From positions 29,061,166 through 29,125,165 of the forward strand of contig JAJEKV010000003.1 of assembly GCA_021234155.1 (NCBI GenBank): a DNA stretch of 64,000 nt, read 5' to 3'. This DNA is from Isoetes taiwanensis (taxonomy: Eukaryota > Streptophyta > Lycopodiopsida > Isoetales > Isoetaceae). This document shows, piece by piece, positions 39,637 to 49,083 of this stretch (positions within the stretch are counted from its first letter, which is position 1; the number at the start of each line of letters is the position of its first letter). The notes under the pieces are model-generated. The model was not told the DNA's origin. It saw only the letters and a list, made by a program, of their open reading frames with translations, and ran no database searches. The translations under genes were made by a program, and so were the position numbers.

Positions 39637-40980
39637 CCCAGCTACTCAATAGACCGGGCTTGAAACAAGAGGTCCGATTTTGTCCGGTTTATCCAAATTT
39701 ATCCGATTATATACAATTGTAATCTTTTTCCAATGAATACAACAAATTTTGTCTACTTCTATATTTCTACAATGTAATACATGTTACATACCTTTTTTAA
39801 GCGGTTTCTTGGCCATGCAACAAATGTTCCAACACTTTCTCCAACCGTATCCCCACCGGGTGTCTCATGAGGTAAAGCTTCATCCATAGCGCAAAGCTAA
39901 TCAATCAGAACTCTGGACATACTTATCCCCGAAGCGGAATTCCATGACAAGCATACGGATCGATGGAGTCGATCTTGCATAATCCTACTTTCCTTTTCTC
40001 GATTTGTAGTTAACATGAAACATTCATCTTCGACACCGCAGAAAATTGCTATTCGTGACACCTACTATTGGAAATTAATGTTCAAGCTATTGAATGAGAT
40101 GAGTACCGTAATTCTCAGAGCCATTCTTGAGAAGCTGATTTGAGTCTCCAAGCTGATTTGAGAAGTCGGCGCCATGGAAACTCCTGGGGCCGGAAAATTC
40201 AATTAGAAGAAAGATTAGGTTAACTACGCTTAGGCGGGATAAATTTTTGCGGATTTTAAAAACTTAATGAAAGAAGTCTACGGACGGGTCTTCGCCATTA
40301 TTATTTGTATGTGTCAAGAATATTTCGAAACCGCATTTTGTGTTTTCTTTGAAATTCAAATTTCTATTTCTCGCATTGCAGTAGAAAAAGCTATTTCTTC
40401 GAAAGCAGCTCGAAAGGCCAGATCCGAAATGACCTTCCCGACTGCTACTAGGCTTAATTCCCGAGATGTCTTCTAAAGCCAATCGAGGTCGAGGCGACGG
40501 GCAGAGGAAGCGGTGGAAGAGGAATCTCTAAACCCGCTCTTCTCAAGTTTCGAGGACGCTGATCGTAATACACGTAATACACGTAACCCTATTCAAGGTA
40601 TTTAATTTGCCACGTATCACACAATCGTGGTGGAGAGTATTATGCTTGCATGAATTTGAGATATTTCCTTTCACTTAATATGCTTTGCATGAGTTTGAGT
40701 TATTATGCTTTGCATGAATTTTAAGTATTAACATCGCTAATGCTTTGATTGTCCGCTCAGAGAACATAATTTTGCTCGCTTTTATATATAGAATATAGCG
40801 GTGTTAGACGCTTTGGAGATAGCAATGTTCAATGAGGTTAAATAGTGTGAAATATGGATTCATGAAGGGTATGTAGCTTAAAAATGTGGATGCAAAATAA
40901 TTTAGTTTCAAATTAACGATAGCATGGTCAATAATAGAGATACCAACACGCCAAGCGGATTTGTACTAATTTAGGTTTAA
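39637..40980. other. No gene recognised
   Basis: AT-rich sequence with short direct repeats (TATTATGCTT.GCATGA.TTT near 40640-40720; AATACACGTAATACACGTAA at 40568-40587). A 69-codon plus frame at 40267-40476 has no motif. Confidence 0.45.
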
Positions 40981-43900
40981 ATGCACGCCAAGCCGCGATC
41001 TCTTGTTCTGAAAAAGTACTCTAAAAAGTGCTCATCTTCATTTGCGCTGCTCAAGAGGAAGAAAACCCCTACTAATTCGGGTTCTAATCCCCGCCAAGAA
41101 AGCAAGGGCGCATCGACCCGTGATGCGGTACCATATGATCTCACCTTAGATGATGAAGGGTCGATTCTTATAGCAACCAATCGACCCTCGCCGGCCCTCG
41201 GAAGAGGAAATGGACGAGGGTGTCGAGTGGTACGCTGACCTTGCCAAGACAAATGGCAAGCTCGACTTAACTCTCTTCTCGAGGAAAAAGGAAGCGCACA
41301 AGATGGCCAAACAAGGATCCTAATCTCTTTGTGAGGAAGAGGATGACACCCAATCGCAAATTGCTCTTGGAGATTACACAATGTAGGTAAGAAAGATCCG
41401 CCGTGACTTACTCACCGTAGAGCTACCGTGATACAAGGATACGCTCATGAAGACAGATGTGAACGGTGAGACATGTTTTAAGTATGGTTGGCCAACCAAT
41501 GTAGCAGCTTACGCCAATATCTATTTGCCAAGGGGTTACAAATGCGTAGAGGCATGTTCACTAAACCGACACCAAGTCACTATTTGCAGCAAGCTAGGGA
41601 ATTAGCTGACTTGAAAGCTTCTAAAAGGGTCCTAGATCTAGGGAAGAATGTTCAACCCGGCAGCTTGTCGGGCATGGAGGCTTCGCTTTTGAGAATGAAC
41701 AGACAGAGTGGCGCAGCCTAGAGGCCATGAACAAGCTCAATAAGTACGACCATTATCCATTGGGTCTTAAGGAAACTTTTATGATCCATGTGAAGTCCCT
41801 CATCCGCTCACCAAGCTCCATTTATGTTAGCAGAGATATGATCCAAAGACATGCCATGGAGATTGTTCGAGCATGATTAGTAATCCGTGTCAAATGCCTA
41901 TGCCGATGATGTGCTACCTTGGGATATGATCTCAACAAGTTCTCGGCCAGGTGGATCTAACGCCCGTGAGCTATTATCAAGTGATGATATTAAATATGTC
42001 ATCATCGACGGGCAAAGATTCCGCTGAGGCACAAAAGGCCATCATCGCAAAAGTAACAAACAGCCAAAAGTGTTCTACAATCACTATGCGATAGGAGGTG
42101 TCAGATCTTGATGCCAATACTTCACCCGCAGATTTACTGAGATTAGTGCAACTTTGAATGAAATGGGGAAGACATTTCTATACAAAAGGTAATCAACCCG
42201 GTTTCATAAATTGTATTCACGCCAGCGCAGCTTTCAAATCAAACCAATTCACGCCAGCGCATTTGAATCATCACGCCACGCCAGCGCCAAGTCAACCAAT
42301 TGATTTGAAAACACCGGGCGCGGAATTTCATTGATTTGAAAACACCGGGCGCGGAATTGGTTTGATTTTGAAAGCACGCGGGCGAATTGCATTAGTAACT
42401 TTATTCATTTCACGCCAGCGCGATTTTTCTCTTCATCAATTCTATTCAAATCACGCCTACATGTTTCTATTCTATGATATCATTCAATGTCCGCATTTTA
42501 TTGCAGTCCATACGCTTGAACAACCGCGCCACGCCCGCCAACAAGGGTGGAATATGGTTGCCCATTGCCCACCGCATGTGGCGGGTCAAAGTCCGAGGCA
42601 TTCAAGCCGGAGCGGACTCGCCGCAGCACAATTATACAGAGAAGAAGAAGACCGCAAGAAAATCAAAGAAAAAAGGTGGTGATGACATTGCATCCTTCCA
42701 AAAGCTCATCCAAAGGTCGTCAGACCAACAGATCGTGATAAGATTGTGTTTTGTAAGGAGGCAAGATGGCTCAAGTGGAATGAATTTCGACGCTTTATGC
42801 ACAAGGGAAGCCGCCGATACTATGGGTAGGGTGCCTCCTCGCTGATGTAAGCATCTTTGACTTGAATGTGACAGATGAGAAAGACTCGTGGGCTAGACGA
42901 CGCCGAGACCATTTGGGTTTTAGACCGGTGCTTAAAGAAGGAAGTCTTATACAAGAAGGGTGCTTTCACCAAGGATAGGATGTCCTTCGCTGAGTGCCGC
43001 AAATCATGTAAAGGATGTAATGTGATAATGAAGTCACCGTAGGAGCCGAAGTTACAAAGGCTATCGGGGATGTGGCATTATCCGAAATTGGATTGTCGGA
43101 CAAATACAAGGTCAAGAATGATGACATCAAGAAGTTTGTATTCTGTCAAAGGACTTCCTAAAGAATTGGAAGGCTAAAAAATACAAAACATAAGGAGACT
43201 CTACCCCTAAGGTAATCGGGCCGAAGTTGAGAAGAAAAGTGGCCCTTTGTGAAGAAGATTATCGAGAAGACGACAATCGCCCAAGATTCGGGCCTCCATT
43301 GGGTACAAAGGTCTCTTTGCCGATTCAACTTCCGCCTTAAAAAATATATCACTCTTTGTGTTGGACAGCAGGGTGGGAGAGGAGATATGGGCATGAACCG
43401 AAGGACTACAAGAGCTTCTTTACCAGTCAGATAGGATTGACAACCGAGAGGTCCTTCACTATTGTCATCGCTTGTCCTTTCGTGAGTCACATCTCGAGAT
43501 GCACTATCTGCCGCTCATGATCCGAGTGCCTCAAAGTTATTAGGGAGGGATGCCTAATATATGATGTTAAGGATAATGAGTCAAACGTAACCAAGATGGC
43601 ACATGTGATCTTTATTATGATATCCATGTCGCCGACGAGGAATATGATATTGCTAAGGCCAAGGGTGACAATAGCAAAGCATGGGAATGTTTTCTTCTAG
43701 ATGATCCGCACTTAAGAACTATATTCTTTCATACGGATCGTGATCACCGTAATGATGAGTCGAAGAGGATGAGGATCGACCCTCCTAAGTGGGGAAATCA
43801 AGCACGAAGCTACAAACTAAGGAGAAGGGCCCCTTAAATAAAAATGGATTTCCGCCTATGGCTGCTTACCTCGTCGAGGCATTTGCTCCAATTGATACAA

Positions 43901-44545
43901 CCCGCTTGGAGCTTCATGTTGGAGGTTATATTGCCCGAGAGGCTCTTATGGGTGCAAGAAGATGTCACCGCTTTGTGAGTGATGAGCGCCAAAGACTTTC
44001 TTGAACCATTCCTCATGCATGTGCTTGCCAAGTCTCCTAAAGGCCCTTATGGCAACCTGAAATCATCAGCAATCAAAAGTCTCGTGAGACTTGTCCAATT
44101 CGGAAGTGGACGCTGCTCCCGGAGAGGGAACTAGTAATCTGCAACTGATAAGGAAAGCAAGAATGAACAAATAGCTGCTAAACCGGTTGCTCAAAGTAAT
44201 CGCGGATGGCGGCTAACTTAGGGAATATCCTTGCCCACATTGGGTGATGCAAGCAACAATAGAGTAGATTCACAGTGTTAACAATGAAATAATTGACAGG
44301 GAAACCGAAAATGAAGGCAACGGCGGCTCTAGTGATTCACGTGGGTTTGCCAAATCAATAGTAAAATAATGTCGGGCCAGAAGGACGCAAATGAACTAAT
44401 AGAAAATAACAATTCTAACAAATGTAAGAAGACGAAGATTAAGGGTGGCGGAGGGGAGAATGACGCCGATGACGGCAGCGAAACTGAAGATGATAGGTAT
44501 GGCCTTGCCGACGAAATAGCGCCACGCGTGATTTAATTTGTATTA
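40981..44545 (+). pseudogene. Decayed multi-segment coding sequence, unknown
   Basis: Several stretches look protein-coding but lie in different frames. They include KPRSLVLKKYSKKCSSSFAL and GVEWYADLAKTNGKLDLTLF (40981-41390), YGWPTNVAAYANIYLPRGY and ARELADLKASKRVLDLG (41480-41880), KAIGDVALSEIGLSDKYKV (43050-43140), AKAKGDNSKAWECFLLDD (43650-43715), and an acidic tail GGGGENDADDGSETEDD (44450-44500) just before the NIF-like exon. I cannot assign a family. They may be exons of the same old gene as the phosphatase domain downstream, with introns around 42190-42450 and 44520-44705. Frame breaks may partly be consensus error. Confidence 0.4.
42200..42440. repeat. Cluster of CACGCCAGCGC motifs
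   Basis: CACGCCAGCGC or close variants occur at least four times, interleaved with TTGATTTGAAA/TTCAAATCA, and in inverted form (ACACCGGGCGCGGAATT twice) in the right half. The block probably derives from a CACGC..GCGTG palindrome family with distorted CAG/CTG sites. It lies between coding remnants and may be intronic. Confidence 0.5.
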
Positions 44546-44660
44546 CCTTTGAATTAAATCGCGCCAAGCGTGCTTTGATTATTTTTCGTTGTCAAATTAA
44601 ATCACGCCGAAATGATTTGGTTATGACTATTTCAAATCACGCTTGGCGTGATTGTATTGT
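44520..44660. repeat. Cluster of AATCACGC..GCGTGATT palindromes
   Basis: Four related motifs sit in 140 bases: CACGCGTGATTTAATTTG, AAATCGCGCCAAGCGTGC, TTAAATCACGCCGAAATGAT, and the nearly perfect palindrome AATCACGCTTGGCGTGATT at about 44637. Spacers are AT-rich. They lie in the presumed intron before the NIF-like exon. Similar motifs occur at 7530 and 53955. Confidence 0.6.
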
Positions 44661-44705
44661 TTGTGTTATCGTATCTTGCTGACCGGATACATGTTTGATG
44701 TTTCA

Positions 44706-45280
44706 GCTTCCATTGCGTTTCTAAGAAGGTTGTGGTGTTCGACCTAAACGGAGTCCTTTGCAAGACTTTTCCGAAAAATAAAGTGGCTAGAGAACAGTTT
44801 CATCAGACACCAGTAGAATCAAACACCAAGTGGATCTATCCGCGGCCGCACTTGAAGGAGATGCTAGACGAGGCATTCAGTGTTATTTCGAAGTTGGTAT
44901 TTGGTCATCCATGGAACTAAGGAACATCAAGGATACTTTGGAGGCACCGGGGAAATGCGAGAAATTGGTTGACCCTTTGGGATCGTAACAAATGTGTGAA
45001 GTTCACTAATCCCAAGGATCCAACAGGCAAGCCTATCTTCATCAAACACTTGAGTAACATGATGGACGAACTTGGTATCGAGAATAAGGATGATATAATC
45101 ATAGTGGATGATGATGCTCTCAAATGCTTCTACAATCAAACACAGTGCCCCGAATCCACCATCTTACGATCCAAAAACTTTGGGACAGATGATTTTCTCG
45201 TGAAGTTTGTGTCTATTATGCATAATTTGGCTATGGGGATGACGGTGGGTGAAGTGTTAGATTCGCACTTAACCGGATAG
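44706..45280 (+). pseudogene. FCP1/NIF-like HAD phosphatase domain, broken
   Basis: The exon begins right after a good acceptor (TTTGATGTTTCAG, ending 44705) with HCVSKKVVVFDLNGVLCKTF. FCP1/NIF phosphatases use DxDx(T/V); here the second Asp is Asn (DLNGVL), as in some plant NIF-like proteins. YPRPHLKEMLDEAF, VGIWSSME, and then KPIFIKHLSNMMDELG, DDIIIVDDDALKCFYN and DDFLVKFV follow in family order. A slip near 44885 and another near 44980 move these between frames. The product would have acted on phosphoproteins, but the changed motif and frame breaks argue against activity. The upstream acidic coding remnant may be its N-terminal part. Confidence 0.65.
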
Positions 45281-45711
45281 AACGGGCCGACATGGAACCA
45301 CACCTTGTTAAATACATGGAAAACATGGATTGATCCCTTAATGTTTTATTGGAATATATGATATTTTTGTATGATATTTGTGCCATGTATCGATAATTTC
45401 GAAGTCCGAATTGCCTCTAAAATAATGCAATTTGTTATTATCAAACCTAATATTATCATCTATTGAGCAAGCAATATTTGTCTCATCTATGTTAGCAACT
45501 TGCTCTTCATTTCTCGCATATTTCAATTCGATATGAAAAGTCACACGCGAATCGCAACCTTATGTTATTTTTGAAGTCCAAAAAAAAAGATTAAAAAAAA
45601 CAAAAACCCCCTAGAAGACAATAGCAGGTTGGCGTGATTTTGGAGTTGACATAATCCCAATTTAATTGGATGATGGTTAAGTGCCTCATGACATGCCTGG
45701 ATTTTCGGCAG
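45281..45711. other. Intergenic, no gene recognised
   Basis: AT-rich, with an A-rich run at 45580-45605. It ends in a splice-acceptor-like TTTTCGGCAG at 45702-45711 that opens the UbiB exon. Confidence 0.5.
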
Positions 45712-46061
45712 GCTGTTAAGGAAGAGGAAGATTTTATTTATATCAGGTGCTGCTCTGACTGTTGGATTTGTTGCTGCTGCCCCATATTTGCATCTTACTT
45801 CTTATCCTGGTTCCAAAGTCCTTATAAGGGGACCCGTTGCTGCTGTTGTTGGCATTGCCCAGGGTTTACACAGGTCAACCAGGGCTGTTTACACCGTGAG
45901 TACCAAAAGTAATTATGATCTTAGTTTTAATTGTGCCATGGGTTTTCAGTAAATTTTTAAGAGCTTTGTCCTGCCAGTTTACAGTGAACACCTGCGATTA
46001 CAAGTACAGCTTGCATGGTTATGATAAGAAGTCTGAAGATTACCTCAGAATTTTATCCGAG
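45712..46061 (+). pseudogene. Two-exon fragment of a UbiB/ABC1 (ADCK1-like) kinase
   Basis: Exon one (45712-45895) follows a CAG acceptor and ends at a GTGAGT donor; it reads LLRKRKILFISGAALTVGF..GPVAAVVGIAQGLHRSTRAVYT. Exon two (45978-46061), after a CTGCCAG acceptor, reads FTVNTCDYKYSLHGYDKKSE and ends LRILSE before a GTAATT donor. Both join in phase 0. The R(A/S)..T...DYKYSLHG...E block is the N-terminal part of aarF-domain (ABC1/UbiB) kinases of the ADCK1 type, which act in mitochondria or plastids on isoprenoid-quinone metabolism. The kinase core is absent: downstream is transposon sequence and then the Helitron 3' end at 47511. Intact splicing with missing ends is typical of gene capture by a Helitron. 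Confidence 0.7.
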
Positions 46062-46318
46062 GTAATTGCAGAGGTTTGGTAGTCTGTTTAATCTTCCATA
46101 ATAGTTCAACTAAAAACATCTACGCATCCTAGCATCATATAGAATTATATGATGCAGTGTGTCGTGGCATAACTGCTACTGTTATCTATGGTGATGTAAA
46201 TTTGTAGAATGCTTAGAACTTCCTCCCAATATGTCCAAAAATTAGTTCAAAGATCTCTTTGCATGGAAGGGGTCTGACAGGAGTTACAAGAACTATGCAG
46301 GTGGCAAACAAATGATTG

Positions 46319-46643
46319 CAGGGTAAAAGCATGTTAGGGTGTGCCTTAAAAAGTATCATTTAGGGACTAAAAGGATACCCAAAAAGGTAGCCAGCTCTGG
46401 GTACTGGGTACCTGTGTAAGATCTCAATAAAAGCTACGTTTTAGAATTATTGTATTTATTTTGACCTCCAATAGCATTACCTTTATCGTAACGTTGAGTA
46501 TTAACATGAGATTGACTTTTATTTTGGATTTTTGAGTTAGTTTTGATGAAAAGAACATTAAAAAAGTACCCAATTCTAAAGTACCTAGTGTATGTACTTT
46601 TGCAGGTTCCAAAAGTGGTACACCCTAACATGCTTTCACCCTG
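46319..46643. mobile_element. Short TIR element (hAT-like MITE), copy 2
   Basis: Ends are CAGGGTAAAAGCATGTTAGG and, inverted, CAGGGTGAAAGCATGTTAGG, about 24 bases with one mismatch. CAGGG ends are usual for hAT elements. Expected 8-bp duplications (aatgattg left, cacttgat right) do not match, so the insertion is old or rearranged. Internal AAGTACC motifs are shared with the 12803 element. Non-coding. Confidence 0.7.
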
Positions 46644-46821
46644 CACTTGATCTGCATATTCTCCCCAGTCCTATAGCAGGTTACAGTGACATGTGCCTAC
46701 AGGGTAACATTTTTTAAAAACTCAAGCCAGTTATGTTTTGGTGATATTTGGAGACAAAAGCATAGATTATTGGAATGAGCCGGATTTTGTTTAATTTGTA
46801 CCCATTTTGAGGAAGGATATC

Positions 46822-46897
46822 ATATTCAGTAAATTCTCTGCTGTTTGTTCCTTTATGCTATATTCAGTAAATTCTCTGCTGTTTGTTCCTTTATGCT
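46822..46897. repeat. Tandem duplication, 38 bp x2
   Basis: The unit, starting ATATTCAGTAAATTCTC, is repeated exactly at 46822-46859 and 46860-46897. Confidence 0.95.
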
Positions 46898-47070
46898 TAT
46901 ATAACTGTATTGCCATATCCTTTTCCAACAGCTACAACTTTATATTTAAATTAAATAAGTGTGTTGCCATGTCCATTTCCAACAACTACAACTACAAGCC
47001 ATGTTCTTTTCCAACTACAACTTTATACTTAAATAATTGTATTTCCATGTCCTTTTTTAACAACTACAAC

Positions 47071-47120
47071 GATAGTAAAGGATGTAACTACGTGTGATAG
47101 TAAAGGATGTAACTACGTGT
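47071..47120. repeat. Tandem duplication, 25 bp x2
   Basis: The unit starting GATAGTAAAGGATGTAAC is repeated exactly at 47071-47095 and 47096-47120. It lies at the beginning of the region shared with the other Helitron's 3' part. Confidence 0.95.
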
Positions 47121-47511
47121 GACGTGGATAAAAAGACGGAACATTAAGTTACAACCACATGAACAAGGTTACACTAAATAATGCAATACATGCAATAAAT
47201 GCAATCCCTTCAAAGGCGTACATGGGTATGGGTGTTGTGCACATTCATACACAAGCAACAAAAATGGAATAGACGTTTGTAGCCAGAAGACATCCATATT
47301 CATATACAAGTAGCAAGAATAGAACACAATAGAAGGAAAAGTGACTATACGAGATTAGATACACAACATCAACAACTCATAAACATAGCCACTTGCAATC
47401 TACAGCTTCCCCAAATGATTCAATGACTGAGAAGTTATCATATGCAAATGCACATTCTCAACATTTATAAGTTCCCAAATTATGCCCAGCAATGCTGGGC
47501 ACCGTTACTAG
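47120..47511 (+). mobile_element. Helitron 3' subterminal region and terminus
   Basis: The sequence parallels 58490-58904: CATTCATA.ACAAG.AACA repeats, ACACAACATCAACAACTCAT, CTTGCAATCTACAG and AAATTATGCCCAGC. It ends with the hairpin GCCCAGC-AAT-GCTGGGC at 47484-47500, then ACCGTTA and CTAG, with T as the next base. This is the standard Helitron 3' architecture. Confidence 0.85.
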
Positions 47512-48324
47512 TAAGATCTAGGGTTTATCCCTCGTGCCAATGTGCATGCTGACAGAGGTCGTCCACCTAACATCGAATCCTTGTTGATCACAAGAACCCG
47601 ACGGTGCAGAATGGACGTGTCATTCATCCCCTCGCCCTCGGGATCGACCTAGCAGTGGAAGCGTATAAGCACATAGCATCAAACACACATAGTTCCACCT
47701 CACCATAATATAGCATCTATAACAATAACATTAGTAATATCAACATAAGGGAGATCCTACCCAGGGCTCAGACTCAAGTGGATCGACTGACAGCTTGGAT
47801 CTCCAGAAGTCAAAGCAGACAGAGTTCATAACAATGGACTTGGCTAGCATAGAACATGGTCATTGGGTAGTCCACTCCATCTGCCCCTCCTGTGCATACT
47901 TTGCAGAATAGGCTCATAAGTCTTGGGACTTGACTGTAGCCTGCAGAGGCACGCATGCCTATTATAGGTGGCTAGCGAGCCACTGCTCGTCTATGACCTG
48001 AACCCCATTGAAGGTGACGCATTACCCAAGAGGTGTTGAGCCCATGCCTTGCCCACACCCGGTGGCAAACCATCAAGCCTAACCTGCTCAGTTCCTCGGT
48101 AGGCTTTACATACCAAAGGGATCAATCTGTAATGGGACATGCCCTCCTTTTATGTCGGTCTAGCCCCACCACCCACAACCAGGCAGGTTCGATTGCACGG
48201 GCTGCATTTATTTGGGAATTATGGAGGTTAACTAGGTGCATAATCTACTAAGGCCTTCAGGGTCTCTACCCCCTTCCCCAAGACATAGGATTTCATAGAA
48301 ATCAACTATAATCATCCATAGAAC
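47512..48324 (-). mobile_element. Gypsy-family LTR (copy 2), 3' part
   Basis: Reverse-complemented, this matches LTR 61700-62400. Shared landmarks are TTGGGGAAGGGGGTAGAGAC, TATTCTGCAAAGTATGCACA, GGAGGGGCAGATGGAGTGGA and TTGAGTCTGAGCCCTGGGTA. It is cut on the left by the Helitron end and interrupted on the right by the hAT element; its other part continues at 60412. Frames within it, such as 48033-48251, are incidental. Confidence 0.8.
48317..48324. repeat. hAT target-site duplication, left
   Basis: catagaac, identical to 60404-60411. An exact 8-bp direct repeat is the hAT signature. Confidence 0.95.
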
Positions 48325-48447
48325 CAGTGATAGGTTCAATACTGTATACGTTTTATACGTAATACATATTTTTCGTTTGATACGACACAAATTTGACGTT
48401 TAATACGTCAAAAATACGTCTAAAAAAATTTTCGGCGTCGGAAAAAT

Positions 48448-48624
48448 TTCGCGTAAGCGAAAACAACTGTTTCCTTAAACGAAGTTTCTTTCGCGTAAGC
48501 GAAACAGTTGTTTTCGCTTACGCGAACCAAAAAAAGTTTCGCGCAAGCGAAATCAACTGTTTCGCTTACGCGAAAATATCTTCGCGTAAGCGAAAGAGTT
48601 GTTTTCGCTTACGCTTACGCGAAA
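48448..48624. repeat. Subterminal motif array, left end of hAT
   Basis: Seven copies of TTCGCGTAAGCGAA or a close variant, in both orientations, within 177 bases. The motif is an imperfect palindrome: TTCGC, a GTAA spacer, GCGAA. hAT transposases bind short repeated subterminal motifs, so these are likely binding sites. Confidence 0.9.
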
Positions 48625-48639
48625 GAAACTTTGCAAAGC

Positions 48640-49083
48640 ATATTGGGGCGTTTTGCAAAGGGAAAAAAACTTTTTGTGCCACTGTTTGGTCTATTTTGTG
48701 CAGATGAAATATTATATATAAGAAAAATGTGTTTAGCTCTAGAATTCGCCTCGAACGTTGACTACCAGGTCGAGTCCACATACTCCTTGGGAAACGGTCA
48801 GCCTTTGAGGTGTGGGTTTTTGCGTTTGGGGCCTGACGCCGGAATTGTGAAGTGAGATTCCTCCTTCACAGAGTTTTCCGACCTTGGGTTCCTACCCTGT
48901 TCCTTAGAGACCTATAGGTTCCTGTCCTTCACTCCTTACGTTCGAACGGGACGTCGATATAACCTATGCGTAGTGAGCTTGCTCCTTTGCGTATATAGAT
49001 GTCAGCCTTTGGTTCGGACGATTAAGGAGTCTTTACCCTTTAGCATACCAGAGCAGAGACAGTAATTTTAGATAGCAGCAGGG
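48640..49083 (+). promoter_or_regulatory. Likely transposase promoter/leader
   Basis: ATTATATATAAG at about 48709-48720 is a TATA-like site about 365 bases before the transposase ATG at 49084. Between them is ordinary sequence with no competing long frame. No start site is known. Confidence 0.4.

Larger units (their letters stand above)
31513..47511 (+). mobile_element. Putative 16-kb gene-capturing Helitron
   Basis: Both ends match the small Helitron at 55801-58904. The 5' end is TCCTATATTATAATGTTG after an A (31512). The 3' end carries about 400 bases of shared subterminal sequence, a GCCCAGC-AAT-GCTGGGC hairpin (47484-47500) and CTAG (47508-47511) followed by T. Between lie copy B, unknown decayed coding sequence, an NIF-like phosphatase domain and two UbiB kinase exons, all but the DUF7869 remnant in plus orientation. 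Helitrons are known to capture host gene fragments with their introns. I see no Rep/helicase, so it would be non-autonomous. That the two ends belong to one element is inference, because another 5' end lies at 359. Confidence 0.45.

Noticed and set aside
48448-48624. CRISPR-like spacing of the TTCGCGTAAGCGAA motif
   Set aside because: Motifs alternate in orientation with irregular spacing and sit at transposon ends.
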